A stretch of DNA of 64,000 nt from Podospora comata. Taxonomy: Eukaryota; Ascomycota; Sordariomycetes; Sordariales; Podosporaceae. The stretch is taken from contig CP071494.1 in the NCBI GenBank assembly GCA_017354895.1, forward strand, positions 4,216,001 to 4,280,000, in the 5' to 3' direction. Both the position numbers and the translations under genes were made by a program. Under the pieces are notes generated by a model. The model worked only from the letters and a program-made list of their open reading frames with translations, ran no database searches and was not told the DNA's origin. Within the stretch, counting starts at the first letter, position 1; each line of letters begins with the position of its first letter. Below, piece after piece: positions 43,830-55,971 of this stretch.

Positions 43830-44645
43830 GATGGGGGTTGGTGATGATCTTGTGGAGATGAGATTATTTCCATGCGATATGATCGGAACATCTCGAGGAG
43901 GAGATCGAGAGGGGAATTTGCGGAGGAGGCTATCTGATGATCTTATACACGAGAGAGGGGGTGCGCCAGAAGAGGTTATCTGTTGATGTTATACACAAGG
44001 GAGAGAGGTATATGGGACTTTGGAAGAAGAAGGACGTCTGGAGTTTGGTGATTTTCACGGTGGATTAGATATCTAGATCCAGTCAATACCTTGCTTTTCT
44101 GCTTGGAACACCGACCGTCGTGAAGCAGGATAAAAGAGGGACCCTTTGTCGCCTCCAGAGCACAGCGAACCCTAACCCGCGATATGTACCTCTTTGGTGG
44201 AGAACAACGACATGGCCGACATGCCGCTCAGCAACACCACCTAGATATAGGCCCTCCGTTTAACCGACAAAGCAACAGGTTTGAGCAACTTGAATAAACC
44301 CTTTGTCCTGATAATATCTCAAGAAATAACTCATCATGGGTTCCTCACTTCGTGTCACCACCCCTACTGCCAGCAACCCTCTCTCTCTCTCCCATTCCAA
44401 CTCTCATCTGCCGAGGTTCTACGAAACAGGACAGGAACGAGCGAATGATCCGATTTTCTTGGCGGAGCCGGCTCCGTCACTTGTAAACCTGCGGTTAAGC
44501 TCGGCGCTCTTGTTATAATAAGCAAGCGGACGTGGAAACATCCAAAGTCATATGATGCGTTAAATCTCACTGTAACTGACTAACTGTCGATACGCAAATT
44601 TTTAGTTTTTTTTGGGAATTATTTTGTAACACAATTCCTCCAAAA
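43830..44645. other. Intergenic region with imperfect direct repeat and telobox
   Basis: 816 bp. An imperfect direct repeat (about 43925-43957 and 43971-44008, core ATCTGNTGATNTTATACAC) lies past PhoD. AACCCTAACCC is at 44168-44178. A 60-codon ORF at 44336 has no coding character and would be at most an upstream ORF. Confidence 0.45.
44168..44178 (+). promoter_or_regulatory. Telobox-like motif downstream of PhoD
   Basis: AACCCTAACCC about 470 bp before the trimethyllysine dioxygenase start codon. Function unknown. Confidence 0.3.
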
Positions 44646-46542
44646 ATGAAGTCATTCCTAGCTTTGAGGCCAGTTTTGTTTAAAAGGGAACTGCTGCTTG
44701 CTGCTGCAAGGTGAGTGAAACATTGATTGATTTGAGGGAGGGGGTGGAGGGAGCTCATTCGCTAACGACACATGCGCGCAGCAGCCGTGGGAGGTCTTTT
44801 GCACTGTGCACTGCCGCTGCCACCACCGGTCAGAAGAGAGTCAAGCTCAGTGTGAGAGGGTACAGTACGAAGAAGAGTGTGAGTGTTGGGGGTGGTGGGC
44901 TCAAGGTGGAGGTTGAGGGGGGGAGGAAGAAGAGGGAGAGTTTGTAAGCCGCGAGGATAATATGATATGGTTGAGATGCTGATGATAGTTCTTGTCTTAT
45001 TTAGGCCGTACTTTTGGTTGAGGTGAGTATATGCACCTCTTTTCGGCTGAGCGATCTGCAATGCACAGAAGGACGACTGAACGACCTGCAGGGACAACTG
45101 CCGGTGCGCGAGCTGCATTAATCAGGATACGAGGCAGAGGAATTTCAATACTTTTGCGGTGAGTCTTCTTGATGGCCTTTTGGGAGGGAGACAAATTTTT
45201 GCTGATGAAAATGAATGGTGGGTAGATTCCTGCGGATATCAAACCTGAGAGTGTTAGCTCGACGGCGGAGGGGGTTGCTGTCAAGTGTTTGTGATCTCTT
45301 ACCCCCTCCTTCTTGAACACGTTTGGCATGCTGATGGGGAGATGTTAGGGTCCGACGGCCATGAGAGCAACTATGACTGGGACTTCATCCAGCACTACGT
45401 GAAGGAGGACAAGAGGGACAGAAGCGTCACCCAGGAGTACGTCCTCATCTCAAACCCCAAAAAGATCGAGCTAACACTCCCCAAGCCAGCACTACTGGGG
45501 CGCGGAAATAGCCTCCAACCCACCCACCGTCTCCTACAACGAAGTGATGAACTCTGACCAAGGCGTGGCCGACCTCACAGCAAAGATCGTGAGTTCTCCC
45601 CTCCCCCTTCCCTTCCCCCTTCCACACATGATACTTACACTTCCCCCCTCAGCAAAAATACGGCTTCTCCTTCATCTCCTCCACCCCCTCCCACGACCCG
45701 GACCTAACCCGCCAGGTCCTCGAGCGCATCGCCTTCATCCGCCTGACCCACTACGGAGGCTTCTACGACTTCATCCCCGACCTTGCCATGGCCGACACGG
45801 CCTACACCAACCTCGCCCTTCCCGCCCACACGGACAACACTTACTTCACCGATCCCTCCGGCCTCCAAGCGTTCCACCTCCTCTCTCACACCCTTCCCCC
45901 GAGTGTTTCTGCCGAGACCGTCCAGGGCGGTGCTTCCTTGTTGGTGGACGGTTTCAACGCCGCCAAGGTGTTGAAAAAGGAGGACCCAAACGCGTACGAG
46001 ATTTTGACTCAAGTCCGACTGCCCTGGCATGCGAGCGGGAACGCGGGGATTACGATCACCCCGGATAGGTTGTATCCCGTGTTGGAGGTGGTGGATGGGG
46101 AGCTGGGGAGGGTGAGGTGGAATAATGATGATAGGGGGGTTGTGCCGTTTGGGGAGGGGTATACTCCCGAGGAGTGGTATGGGGCGGCGAGGAAGTGGGA
46201 TGAGATGCTGAGGAGGAGGGAGAGTGAGTATTGGGTGCAGTTGACGCCGGGGAGGGTGCTTGGTGAGGTCTTTGATGCTCTTAACTGGGGGGGGAGAAGA
46301 GATATGCTAACGATGTTGGGGTAGTGTTTGACAACTGGAGGGTTATGCATGGGAGGAGTGCGTTTGAGGGGATTAGGAGGATTTGTGGGGCTTATAGTAA
46401 GTTCTCTTTGGTTGTCTTGTTTCTATTGTTTGGTTTATGGTATGCTGATGGGTTGGAAATAGTCAACAGAGACGATTGGATCTCGAGATGGAGAAACACC
46501 AACTTTGACAGGAAGAAGGTGTTGGACAGTGTAATCGGGTAG
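44646..46542 (+). CDS. Trimethyllysine dioxygenase (carnitine biosynthesis)
   Basis: Ten exons (44646-44710, 44782-44943, 45005-45022, 45092-45158, 45226-45286, 45349-45436, 45486-45588, 45653-46262, 46325-46396, 46463-46542) give 441 residues. The first ~50 residues look like a mitochondrial presequence. The N-terminal domain has PYFWLRDNCRCASCINQDTRQ, a zinc-binding Cys set; the 18-nt exon 3 supplies PYFWLR. The Fe(II)/2-oxoglutarate core has HTDNTYF (HxD) and the distal His in WRVMHGRSAF. The family is TMLD/BBOX; mitochondrial leader and overall sequence favour trimethyllysine dioxygenase, the first step of carnitine synthesis. At intron 6 (45437-45485, 49 bp) the GTACGT donor with AAG acceptor is preferred; a nearby alternative changes two residues. 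Confidence 0.88.
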
Positions 46543-47472
46543 AGTGGTGCCGAGGGGGTTAGGTATCAATTTCTTAGGGCCAGCCCGAACCAGATACAAA
46601 TCCCAGGGTCTGGTATGCATGCGCTGTAACGTTTGACTACATTTGATTGCTTGACAGGATTGACAAGTCAGTTCGATGTGAGCTTGCCTTTACCCCACCT
46701 CCGCATCGACTGACAGCTACCTATTTACCCCGCTGTTGTGTGTTTTCTCAATGCCATCTGGCAGACGTTTGAAGCTCTCGACTTGAGTTTCTCCGGGAAC
46801 TTTTGGAGACACTTTCCATGTACTTAGTTTAAAGGCTAAAGTTATAAAATCGATAATTCCATTGATATCGGCCCTTTCCCCTCAACTCCAGTCCCCGGAT
46901 TTACCCCTCGATCCCCACGCTCCACACCCATGGAGCCAAAAACAAAGACAACCCAAGGCCACGAATGGCATCATTGTGCATATGGGTATTGCCCACGAAT
47001 CTTTGGGCACCATCCGCGGTATTCACGTAACCAAGCTCCACAGGACTTCGGAATCTGGCAAGGGGATCCGTCTTCCCCTCCACTTCTTGATCGAGGTTCC
47101 GCCTTTTTTTGCTTGCAGGCTGGACAGCTGGCAGCAGGGACAGCTGGACAAGCAGTAACAGACAAGATAGGTACAACGTAGCCGGGTAAGGGTATGTAGG
47201 TATTCATTCGTTTCGAGGGACCATAGGAGCCGACATGGCCTCCGAAGGTAATCTGCGGGGTTGGCTGTGTGTGTGTGTGTGTGTGTCCCTGGCCGAGATA
47301 GGTAGCTCCGCCTCGATCTTTGTAGATCTGCCTCGTCCCCCCCTTTATTTTTTTATTTTTTTTTTTTTTATTTTTTTTCTTTTTTTATTTTTTTTTATTT
47401 TTTTTTCTTTTTTTCTCCGTTTCCTGCTTTTAGTTACTCAGTTCGAGATCAACAAACTCACCAAACTTCAAA
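46543..47472. other. Intergenic region with GT repeat and T-rich tract
   Basis: 930 bp. A (GT)n run at 47267-47286 and an extended T-rich tract at 47340-47415 precede the SDR gene; the latter may be its leader or nucleosome-free promoter. Confidence 0.5.
47340..47415 (+). repeat. Poly-T-rich tract upstream of SDR gene
   Basis: About 76 bp of near-pure T broken by single A and C bases, ending about 57 bp before the start codon. Confidence 0.8.
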
Positions 47473-48415
47473 ATGTCCCACGTTTCCCCAGCTGGGCTCT
47501 TTGCCCACGACTCTACCGCTCCTCCTGCCAGCAACAGAGTTCTGCCTCTGTTTTCCCTCACTGGAAAGACCGCCATCGTCTCGGGCGCCACAGCTGGTAT
47601 CGGTTACGCTGTTGCTCAGGGGTTCGCCGAAGCGGGCGCCAACGTGGCGATATGGTACAACTCCAAGAAGGAGCAGGCTGAGGCTGCCGCAGCCAAGATC
47701 GAGAAGGACTTTGGCGTCAAGTGTAAGCCCCTTTCTCAGTCACCTACCTTCACCACCATGGAAACCTAACACACAACCCTCCCAAACAGGCAAAGCCTAC
47801 CAAGTAAACGTCGCCTCCTTCCCCGCCGTCTCCTCGGCCATCAACGACCACATCCTCCCCGAGTTCAACTCCCGCCTCGACATCTTCGTCGCCAACTCGG
47901 GCATCGCCTGGGAAGACGGCCCTATGCTCGACGGCGCGGCCGAGGACCGCATCAAGCGCTACAAGCAAATCATCGACACCAACCTCGACGGCACCTTCTA
48001 CTGCGCCAGAGTGGCCGGGGAGATCTTCCGCCGGCAGAAGCAAGAGGGGCTCGAGGGGTTCACCTACGGCAGCTTTATTGCTACGGCGAGCATGAGCGGG
48101 AGCATTGTAAACATCCCCCAGCTGCAGACGGCGTATAATGCGAGCAAGGCGGGCGTGATTCACTTGGTCAAGAGTCTGGCGGTGGAGTGGGTTGGTTTTG
48201 CGAGGGCGAACACGGTGAGCCCGGGGTACATTGTTACGGAGATTAGCAAGTTTTGCGATGAGGGGACGAAGAGGGCTTGGAGGGATAAGATTCCGATGGG
48301 GAGGGAGGGGATGCCGAATGAGTTGAAGGGGGCGTATTTGTATCTGGCGAGCGATGCGGCTTCGTATACTACGGGGATTGATTTGGTGGTGGATGGTGGG
48401 TATTGCGCTCCTTGA
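47473..48415 (+). CDS. SDR-family polyol/ketose reductase (mannitol or sorbose reductase type)
   Basis: Exons 47473-47722 and 47790-48415 give 291 residues; the intron is 67 bp. The classical short-chain dehydrogenase marks are present: TGKTAIVSGATAGIGYA (TGxxxGxG-type loop), ANSGIAW (NAG position), ATASMSGS (Ser), YNASK (Tyr-Lys), SPGYIVTEIS and the C-terminal TTGIDLVVDGGY. The N-terminal NRVLPLFSLTGK and overall layout resemble NADP(H)-dependent mannitol 2-dehydrogenase, Sou1-like sorbose reductase and L-xylulose reductase. The exact sugar cannot be read from sequence. Confidence 0.88.
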
Positions 48416-49403
48416 GGGGCTTCATAGAGAAACAGAGTTTGGTTTCTGATGTTCAATGCTCGGACTTGATATGGTGTAAGTCAATGGACTGGTGCCAACT
48501 GGCAGTCAGCTGCTGCCGATAAACCCCTAATATATGCCTTGGCAAGCCAGATACCAGACCGACCCAACCTCACCGCTGAGGCTCCAAAAGTTTGGAGCCT
48601 TGTGCTACCTGCCGATAACGTTCTCTCAATTCGGGCACGCGATAGCATTTACATCAACTTGCCTGTGTCCCGTGTCTACCTCCAGTGTTCCAGACGTATT
48701 TACTTGACAAAAGACTCTCTGTTTGGGCCCTCTGAATGGGCCAGACCCGAGCCCATTTTTAGCAGAAGCGGGCCTCTCTTATTCTCCCCCCCCACTGTAG
48801 AGCCAGGGGACCGTGATAGTGTTAAAAGTTGGGTGGATTATACCTTTGAATAACTGTATCGTTGGTGATTTGCTTTGAAAGCAACAAACGCCAGAGGGAG
48901 GCAAAAAATCCACGAGACCCGATTCCGCCTTTCTCAGCTTTCTGGAAAAGCCAGTCTCGTCCCAACCACAGCTCACCTCTCGCCAATTCGGTGAAACAAC
49001 CAAGGTACCCCTCCCCTCCTCCCGCCGCCCCAGCAGCTTTCTGGAGCTCGCCCACACCCACTCTCCTTGCTCCTTCGCAAGAGGACCAACTGGGAAAGTC
49101 GCCTCTCTCTCTCTCCGACCGCCGACCGCCCAACTGCTGCTTGCCTTCAGCCTTACCCATCTGACAATCCCAAATCCGCTTTCAAACTTCAATCAAACGG
49201 CGGCTTTGGCGACTTGCACACACACCCCGCACCCTGCAACATTTTAAGGGGAGCCCGACCAACTGTCCAACCGGCGACCCCCTTTACAGCCTTACTCCCC
49301 GTAATCCTCCTTTGCCGTCGATAGTAAGAGTATCGATAGTCGATAGTATCTTTTCCTCCTCCCACTCCCCCAGCCTATTCAGTTCTCAACGACGTCGATC
49401 AAC
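48416..49403. other. Intergenic region, calcineurin A promoter and leader
   Basis: 988 bp. The last ~500 bp are C/T-rich, as in long fungal 5' leaders. An open stretch at 48539-48853 has no ATG and no coding character. Confidence 0.4.
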
Positions 49404-51283
49404 ATGGACACCGAGGACGCCGGCGCCCAGGGCTTCGACCCCCGCACCCAGCAGGTCGACAACGCCATCCGCGCCATACAGCAGAAGAAGCCGCTCCCTG
49501 AGATTGACTTTACCATTCATGTGATGGAGGATGGCACTCAGGTCAGCACCCAGGAGAGAGTCTGCAAAGGTAGAGAACAACCCTCTCGACCCATTCAAGT
49601 ACTGGTACTGACATTGTTACCCCCCCCCCCTTTCCCATCCAGATGTGCAAGCTCCCGCCATGTACAAGCCCACCGACGACCAATTCTTCGAGGACGAGTC
49701 GCAACAAAAGCCCAACATTCAGTTCCTAAAGCAGCACTTTTACCGTGAGGGCCGCTTGACTGAGGAGCAGGCGCTATGGATCCTCAAGAAGGGCACCGAG
49801 ATCCTCCGCGCCGAGCCCAACCTACTCGAGATGGACGCGCCCATCACCGTCTGCGGTGACGTCCACGGCCAGTACTACGACTTGATGAAGCTGTTTGAGG
49901 TCGGCGGCGACCCGGCGGAGACGAGGTATCTGTTCTTGGGCGACTATGTCGACCGTGGCTACTTCAGTATCGAGTGCGTGTTGTACCTATGGGCGCTCAA
50001 GATTCACTACCCCAAGTCTCTGTGGCTGCTGCGTGGCAACCACGAGTGTCGCCACCTGACGGATTACTTCACCTTCAAGCTCGAGTGCAAGCACAAGTAC
50101 TCCGAGGCCATCTACGAGGCATGCATGGAGTCGTTCTGTTCGTTGCCGCTGGCGGCTGTCATGAACAAGCAGTTTTTGTGCATCCACGGCGGTCTCAGCC
50201 CGGAGCTGCACACGCTGGATGACATTAGAAATATCGACCGCTTCCGCGAACCGCCCACCCAAGGCCTAATGTGCGACATCCTCTGGGCCGACCCCCTCGA
50301 GGACTTTGGCCAAGAAAAAACCACCGACTACTTCCTCCACAACCACGTCCGCGGCTGCTCCTACTTCTTCTCCTACCCGGCCGCCTGCCACTTCCTCGAG
50401 AAGAACAATCTGCTCTCTGTCATCCGCGCCCACGAGGCCCAGGACGCGGGGTACCGAATGTACCGTAAGACCCGCACAACGGGCTTCCCCTCGGTCATGA
50501 CCATCTTTTCCGCCCCCAACTATTTGGACGTGTACAACAACAAGGCGGCGGTTCTAAAGTACGAGAACAACGTCATGAACATTAGACAGTTCAACTGCAC
50601 CCCCCACCCGTACTGGCTCCCCAACTTCATGGACGTCTTCACCTGGTCGCTGCCCTTTGTGGGAGAAAAGATCACGGACATGTTGATTGCCATCCTGTCA
50701 ACCTGCTCCGAGGAGGAACTCCGCGAGGAATCATCCGCCTCCTCGCCCGGTCCAGTATCCCCCCCCTTGCCCTCGGCCTCGAGCGTCGGGAGCCAAGATC
50801 CGGAATCGATCGAATTCAAGAGACGTGCGATCAAGAACAAGATTTTGGCCATCGGACGATTGTCGAGGGTCTTCCAGGTTTTGAGAGAGGAATCCGAGAA
50901 GGTGTCGGAGCTCAAGACGGTCAGCGGCGGGAGACTGCCCGCCGGCACGCTGATGCTCGGCGCCGAGGGGATCAAGAATGCGATTTCGAGCTTTGAGGAC
51001 GCCAGGAAGGTGGACATTCAGAACGAGAGGCTGCCGCCTAGCCATGACGAGGTGCAGAAGCAGAAGGACGAGGAGCACGCCCAGGCGCTGGAGCGGGCGA
51101 CGAGGGAGGCGGAGCAGGATAAGAAGTTGCAGACGCTGAGTAGGAGGTTGAGCACGTGAGTTTTTGCTCTTTTTTTTCCCCTTCCCCTCCAAGTCATGAG
51201 AGTTATTTTTTTTTGGCTTGGTTGATTTTGTTTTTGCGAGAAACTAATACGGGGTATCTTGGTACTAATACAGGGGTGAATAA
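49404..51283 (+). CDS. cna1: Calcineurin A, protein phosphatase 2B catalytic subunit
   Basis: Exons 49404-49569, 49643-51155 and 51274-51283 give 562 residues. The Ser/Thr phosphatase metal motifs are [16 protein letters not shown] and RGNHECR, with the [13 protein letters not shown] loop. The calcineurin-B-binding helix follows the core ([23 protein letters not shown]). The calmodulin-binding helix is [19 protein letters not shown], and the autoinhibitory part includes [14 protein letters not shown]. The third exon adds only the last residues (T-G-E) after a 118-bp intron with TACTAATAC near its end. Ca2+/calmodulin activates it to control Crz1-type transcription, hyphal growth and stress response; it is the FK506/cyclosporin target. 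Confidence 0.97.
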
Positions 51284-52166
51284 AATAGGGATCGCAAGCG
51301 GTAGTCGATTCCAAGCTTTTGCTCTTGTGTTTTTGGCTTTTGGAAGAAGAATGGAGGTGGTGATCAGGAAACAGGGAAAGAATTGGCTGTGTTGGTTGGT
51401 TAAGTGGATGAATGATGGGCTGGATTTGTGTACTGTCCAAGTCAGTGTGTGTGTGTGTGTGTGTTGTGTGAGTGTGTGTGGGTGTGTGTTCAATAAGGGT
51501 CGCGGCGAGAAAGATACTACCTACATATTTTTCCTCTCTCAACTTCCCACACCTAAATCACACACAGTATCCGTATGAAAGTAATGTCAGATATATCGGG
51601 TATTTGTTGCGAACCTCTCTTTCACTGCGATCACATGCAAAACAAACGAGGTTAAAAATAACAATCCATACAAGTTCCTATCAATCATGCCCCTCCCTAT
51701 GAACCAAGTCCCATCCATCCATCGTCCGTCCATCTTTGCTTGCTCTCTCTCACACACACATGTTCGCCATCAGGTCGTCCCACACTGCACAACCAAAACC
51801 TCCTTAGTCAAGGAGGCGAGGACGTATCCTTCACGCTCCTCCACTCTTCTCGACTTCACAAATATAACAAAATGAAAAACCACCCCCAACCACACACACC
51901 ATCCATCATCCCAGAAAAAAATTGAATACCCCATTTTTCTTTCCATCAATAGGCCTCAGAAACCCAAAAAAAAAAAAACAAAAAAAAAGAAAGGAAGAAC
52001 AAAAAACCCAAGCTAACAAAACGAGCGCCCCGATAAAAACACTGACAGGGATGTACATATACAACGCGCTGCCGCTGTGTCTCTAACAACATCGAGCAGC
52101 AACAACGATCATCATCTACATAAAACAATAACCGCACCTTGTCTACTACTTCCAAAGTTTCAAAAC
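51284..52166. other. Convergent intergenic region with GT repeat
   Basis: 883 bp between the 3' ends of calcineurin A and the deubiquitinase. A (GT)n-rich stretch lies at about 51444-51487 and A-rich runs near 51965-51995. No gene is seen. Confidence 0.45.
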
Positions 52167-55100
52167 TCAGCCCTTGAGGAACAAGTCTCCAGCGCCGTTC
52201 CGTGTTGTTCGTGCCCGATCGGGGTGGTCTAATCCCAACAGATCATCCGTGTTCGTTGCAATGTCCCACAGAATATCGTCTACATCAACGACATGTTAGC
52301 CGCCATAAACAAAGACAGAAAGAGAGAGGTCCAAAATAAAACTTACCATCTTCCAAATATTGAGGTCGTGAGAATGATGATCTCCGGATCACAGCAAACT
52401 TGATCTTCTCAAAACTCTTGCCCTTGATACCAGTGCGCTGTTCTAGCCGCTTCTTGGTGTCGGCAAACTTCTCTCCTTCCTTGACCAAGAATCGGAACGG
52501 GATTCCATGCGCTCTGCTGGGCTCGCCGTGGAAGTGGAAGCAGGAAATGAAGTTTGCTTGGTCCGAAACCGCAGCATCCTCAGCGGGCATCCGCTCAGCT
52601 ATCACCGACGTGTAATCGTTAATGCTGAGCACCGAATAGTCTCTGGCCAGATCTCTGAACCACTTGTGATGACTGCTAGTTTCATAGACGCGGATCTTGC
52701 CCGCCTCTTCCTCGCTGGGAATTTTGGCCTTCTTGACCAGAGCCTCGATAAGGTCTTCCACCTGGCCGCTCTTGGGTACCAAGACATCGAACTGCTCCTC
52801 CTTGGTGATGCCCTCACTCAGCCACGTGATTTTGATGCTCTTCTTGGTGTCCAACTCGGCCAAGCTCATGTCGAGCACCTCAAAATACAGAGCATCGTTA
52901 CGCTGATTCATGTTAAGTTGTCCGTAACCGGCCGGGATGAGGATGTTGGCCAACGACTGATGCCCACGCTTCACCGCCGTCCGGGGGTTGTTAGAGCTAG
53001 CATTAACCGTGTAAAACCGCAGGTGCGTTGGCTCAACGTTGAGCTTCTCACCGACCTTCTCACACAGCTTGTCGTAGTTCATTTTCGTGTTGAGAACCAG
53101 ACTGAACTCCGGGTACTGCTTGGGATCGCACTTCTGGGGGTGAGCGTGGAAATCCACATTCTTCTTGTTGTTGAGAAAGTCGTAGTAATCCCGAACATCC
53201 TCGTAGCGATCGACCGCCCTGACCCTGACAAAGTAAGCCACTGTGTTCGAAAAGAAGATCAGAATAGCAACTTACGTTTCTTCAGAGCCCTGCCTTTCGG
53301 CGCCGAGCCCCAATTTGTACTTCTTCTCGTCACGGGTTCGCTGGAAGCAAATAATGTCTCCATCTTGAAGCTCGGCAGCTTTCAGCGTCAGCTTGACCTT
53401 GAGACCCTCGATCATGCTAGGCTTGATTTCCTCCCACAACATGATCTTTTCGTCACTGGGCAGCTTCTCGCCCCAGTTCATCTTTTTCAAAATGACCGGA
53501 ATGAGATCCTCAACCTTCTTTTCCTTGCTGAAATAAATGTGGCCAACACCCCGCAAGCACTGCGACTCGACGTCGAACCATTTCAGGAAGAGTAGGATCA
53601 AGTCATTTTTGACAACCACACCATTCGGAAGCCCGGGATAGGTCGGCCAGACGGCAGCCCCATCAGCGTCGACTTCGTCAGCAATTTCAACCCACACACG
53701 GAGCGCTTGATCCCGGTGTGCCGTGGCTCTGCTGTACGTCTCTTCGACTGTCGGGCGAAGATCCATCACTGGTTGGTCTGGTCTGACTGTCTTGTTTTGC
53801 CGGTTCACCATGATCCATAATCGCACGCGTCTTGGATCCTCTCCAATGTCGGCGGCTATCTCGTTGGCCAAGTCTGCCATTGACGCCGTGCGAAGGAGCT
53901 TGTACTGCTTGTAGGAGCCCGGCTCTGAACCCACGGCGGCATCAAATGCCGTCAGGTCAACTCCGCCATGAGCCTTGAAGGTCTCATCTGTGACGGCTTT
54001 GACCCCGAGGTAAAGGTGTTGTTCTTCTCTCTCCTTGCGCTTAGCTTCACGGGCAGCATGTTCTTGCTCGAACCTTTTCTGGAGGTGTTCCGGAGCATCG
54101 GCTGGCGTGACAGGGCAGAGAATCTTGTCCAATCTCGACTTCCGGATGTAAACCAGCATGTAGGCGCTGTTTGGCCGCATGATGGGTTGTTTCTTGGCGT
54201 TGAGTTGGGGGCGGCCACCAGTTGTCTTGTAGAAGCCGCCAAAGTTCTCCTCCAGGACCTCGCGTTTCGTGGCCTTGGTGACCTTATCATCGTCATATTT
54301 GTACCACCAGCCATCCTTTTCTGGTTTCAGGAACGCATAGTAGTGACCCGCATTGAGATCACCGCTGTGTACCAGAACACCGTGAAGCTCGTATTCCCAT
54401 GGCTCGGACCTATCAGCCTCCTTTGACAGATAGGCCGAGGCATCAAACTCCTCGGGAAACTCGTAGCGATCATTGATCTTCATCATAGTGTCGAGGTTGA
54501 TGTCGTACTCGAACCGCTTCAGCTGCAAATGGAGCACGTCTGGGAAGCTGTTGAAGATGACTCCCTTGTCGGCGTCCTGCAACTTGTACGTGTCTCCGGC
54601 AAAGTACTGGTTTTCTCCGTCCAGCTTCTCCACCTGAATGTAGTCTTGAAAACTATCCAGCAGATTCGCGTTCCCGCTGACATTAAGCTGAACGTCCCAA
54701 AAGTCCTCGACGCGACTTGATTCGTAGGGGACGTTGATGCAGGAGATGTAGGTTTTGATCTTGCCGCTGAACATCATGGGAAGCGCCTTTTCCAGGTCGG
54801 TGCCCTTCATCTTGTCCTCCATACGCTCCATGAGCTTCCTAGAAAGCTCTTGCACATCTTGCTGCTCAAAAATGTGCCGCGTTTCCCAGCCAAAAGACTT
54901 GGTGAGCTCGTTGGTGCTAACAGCGACGTTCGAAGTCTGAAGTTGGTAGAAGAGTCTCTGCAGTGTATAAGCGCTGTTTTTCATATCCTCTTCGTGCTCT
55001 GTGGGGATGCTGTAAATGGCCTTGCGGAAAGCATTGGTAAAGTATAATGACTGGAGGAGTGAGTTGAGGTAACAGGTAGCGCCTTGGTTCTTAAGACCAA

Positions 55101-55971
55101 CGTAGCCAGTCTCCTTCTTGGAATCGTAGTTGTTGAAGTTGTGCCATAAAACGCCCGTTTCGTCCTCGACAACTCTGACAAAAGCGGTGATGTTGGCAGC
55201 ATCGTTTTCCACCAGAGGCCTGTCTGCAGTCTCCCAGACAACATTGAACATCTTCCGGCACTCCAGAAACCTAGTGAAGCCCCAGTCGCTCTCCTCCTTG
55301 GTGAACCGATGATGCGCCGAGTGATGAAACATTAAGGATGGGTCTTTGGGATTCCACAGGACGAGGGCAAACTGCACACAGCAGCTCCAGTTGTCGGGAA
55401 CACTGTTGGTGTCGAAACCATGCTCCAGGTAAATGGAGCACTGGTCCAAGACATTATTGCCGTGTGGAAAGAGTAGGATCCGCCTGTCGAGTGTCAGAAA
55501 AAAAACCAAAACCAATCAGATAGCCATTGCTCACCATGGGTAACCTCCAGCCTGGAATATGGGCCCTCGCTCCTTCTTATTCATTGTGCGCCATCCTTGC
55601 ACTTCCCAGGTGTGGACAACATCTTCGAGAATCCGGGGCTCTTCGGCGAGCGGAGGAAGCACTATTTCCTTCATGGCATCACCTATCACGGGGTCAGCAC
55701 TGCCGGGCGTGGGACAACAAGTGGCAGGTCGGGTGTGTTCAAACATACTATCTGTGGCGAGTACAACATCCGTCTCCATGCTGTCGGGGTTGATGATGGC
55801 GACATCTTCGGACTCGGTGCCGTTTGGCTCGACGATATGTTCTTCGGGTTGGTCTAGCAGCATGGCATTCGGCGACACAGCGTCGCCATTGTGCTGGTTG
55901 TCGGCCTGAAGGGTCAGGTTAGCAAAGCCGGGGATTGGCGAGGCCGAGAGGAGGGGATCGGGCCCAGTCAT
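52167..55971 (-). CDS. UBP15: Ubiquitin C-terminal hydrolase, USP7/Ubp15 type
   Basis: Exons 55971-55535, 55483-53276, 53224-52347 and 52279-52167 give 1211 residues. An acidic N-terminus is followed by a MATH/TRAF-like domain (about 100-240; HTWEVQGWRTM...GWTRFLE-type end). The USP domain has catalytic Cys in NQGATCYLNSLLQ (about 281), EQQDVQELSRKLMERME, and His in LNAGHYYAFLKPE (about 527) with WWYKYDDDKV. The C-terminal half holds ubiquitin-like HUBL repeats (YFVRV-type, FRFLVKEGEKF). It removes ubiquitin from nuclear and peroxisomal clients in this family. The ATG at 55971 (MTGPDPLL) is preferred to an in-frame ATG 26 codons upstream. The acceptor at 53225 was chosen because it alone keeps the frame. 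Confidence 0.93.

Noticed and set aside
48539-48853. 104-codon open frame between SDR and calcineurin genes
   Set aside because: It has no ATG start, no recognised domain and lies in a promoter-like C/T-rich region.
52507-53595. 362-codon ORF antisense to the deubiquitinase
   Set aside because: It is antisense to the conserved HUBL-repeat region and has no motif or splice context of its own.
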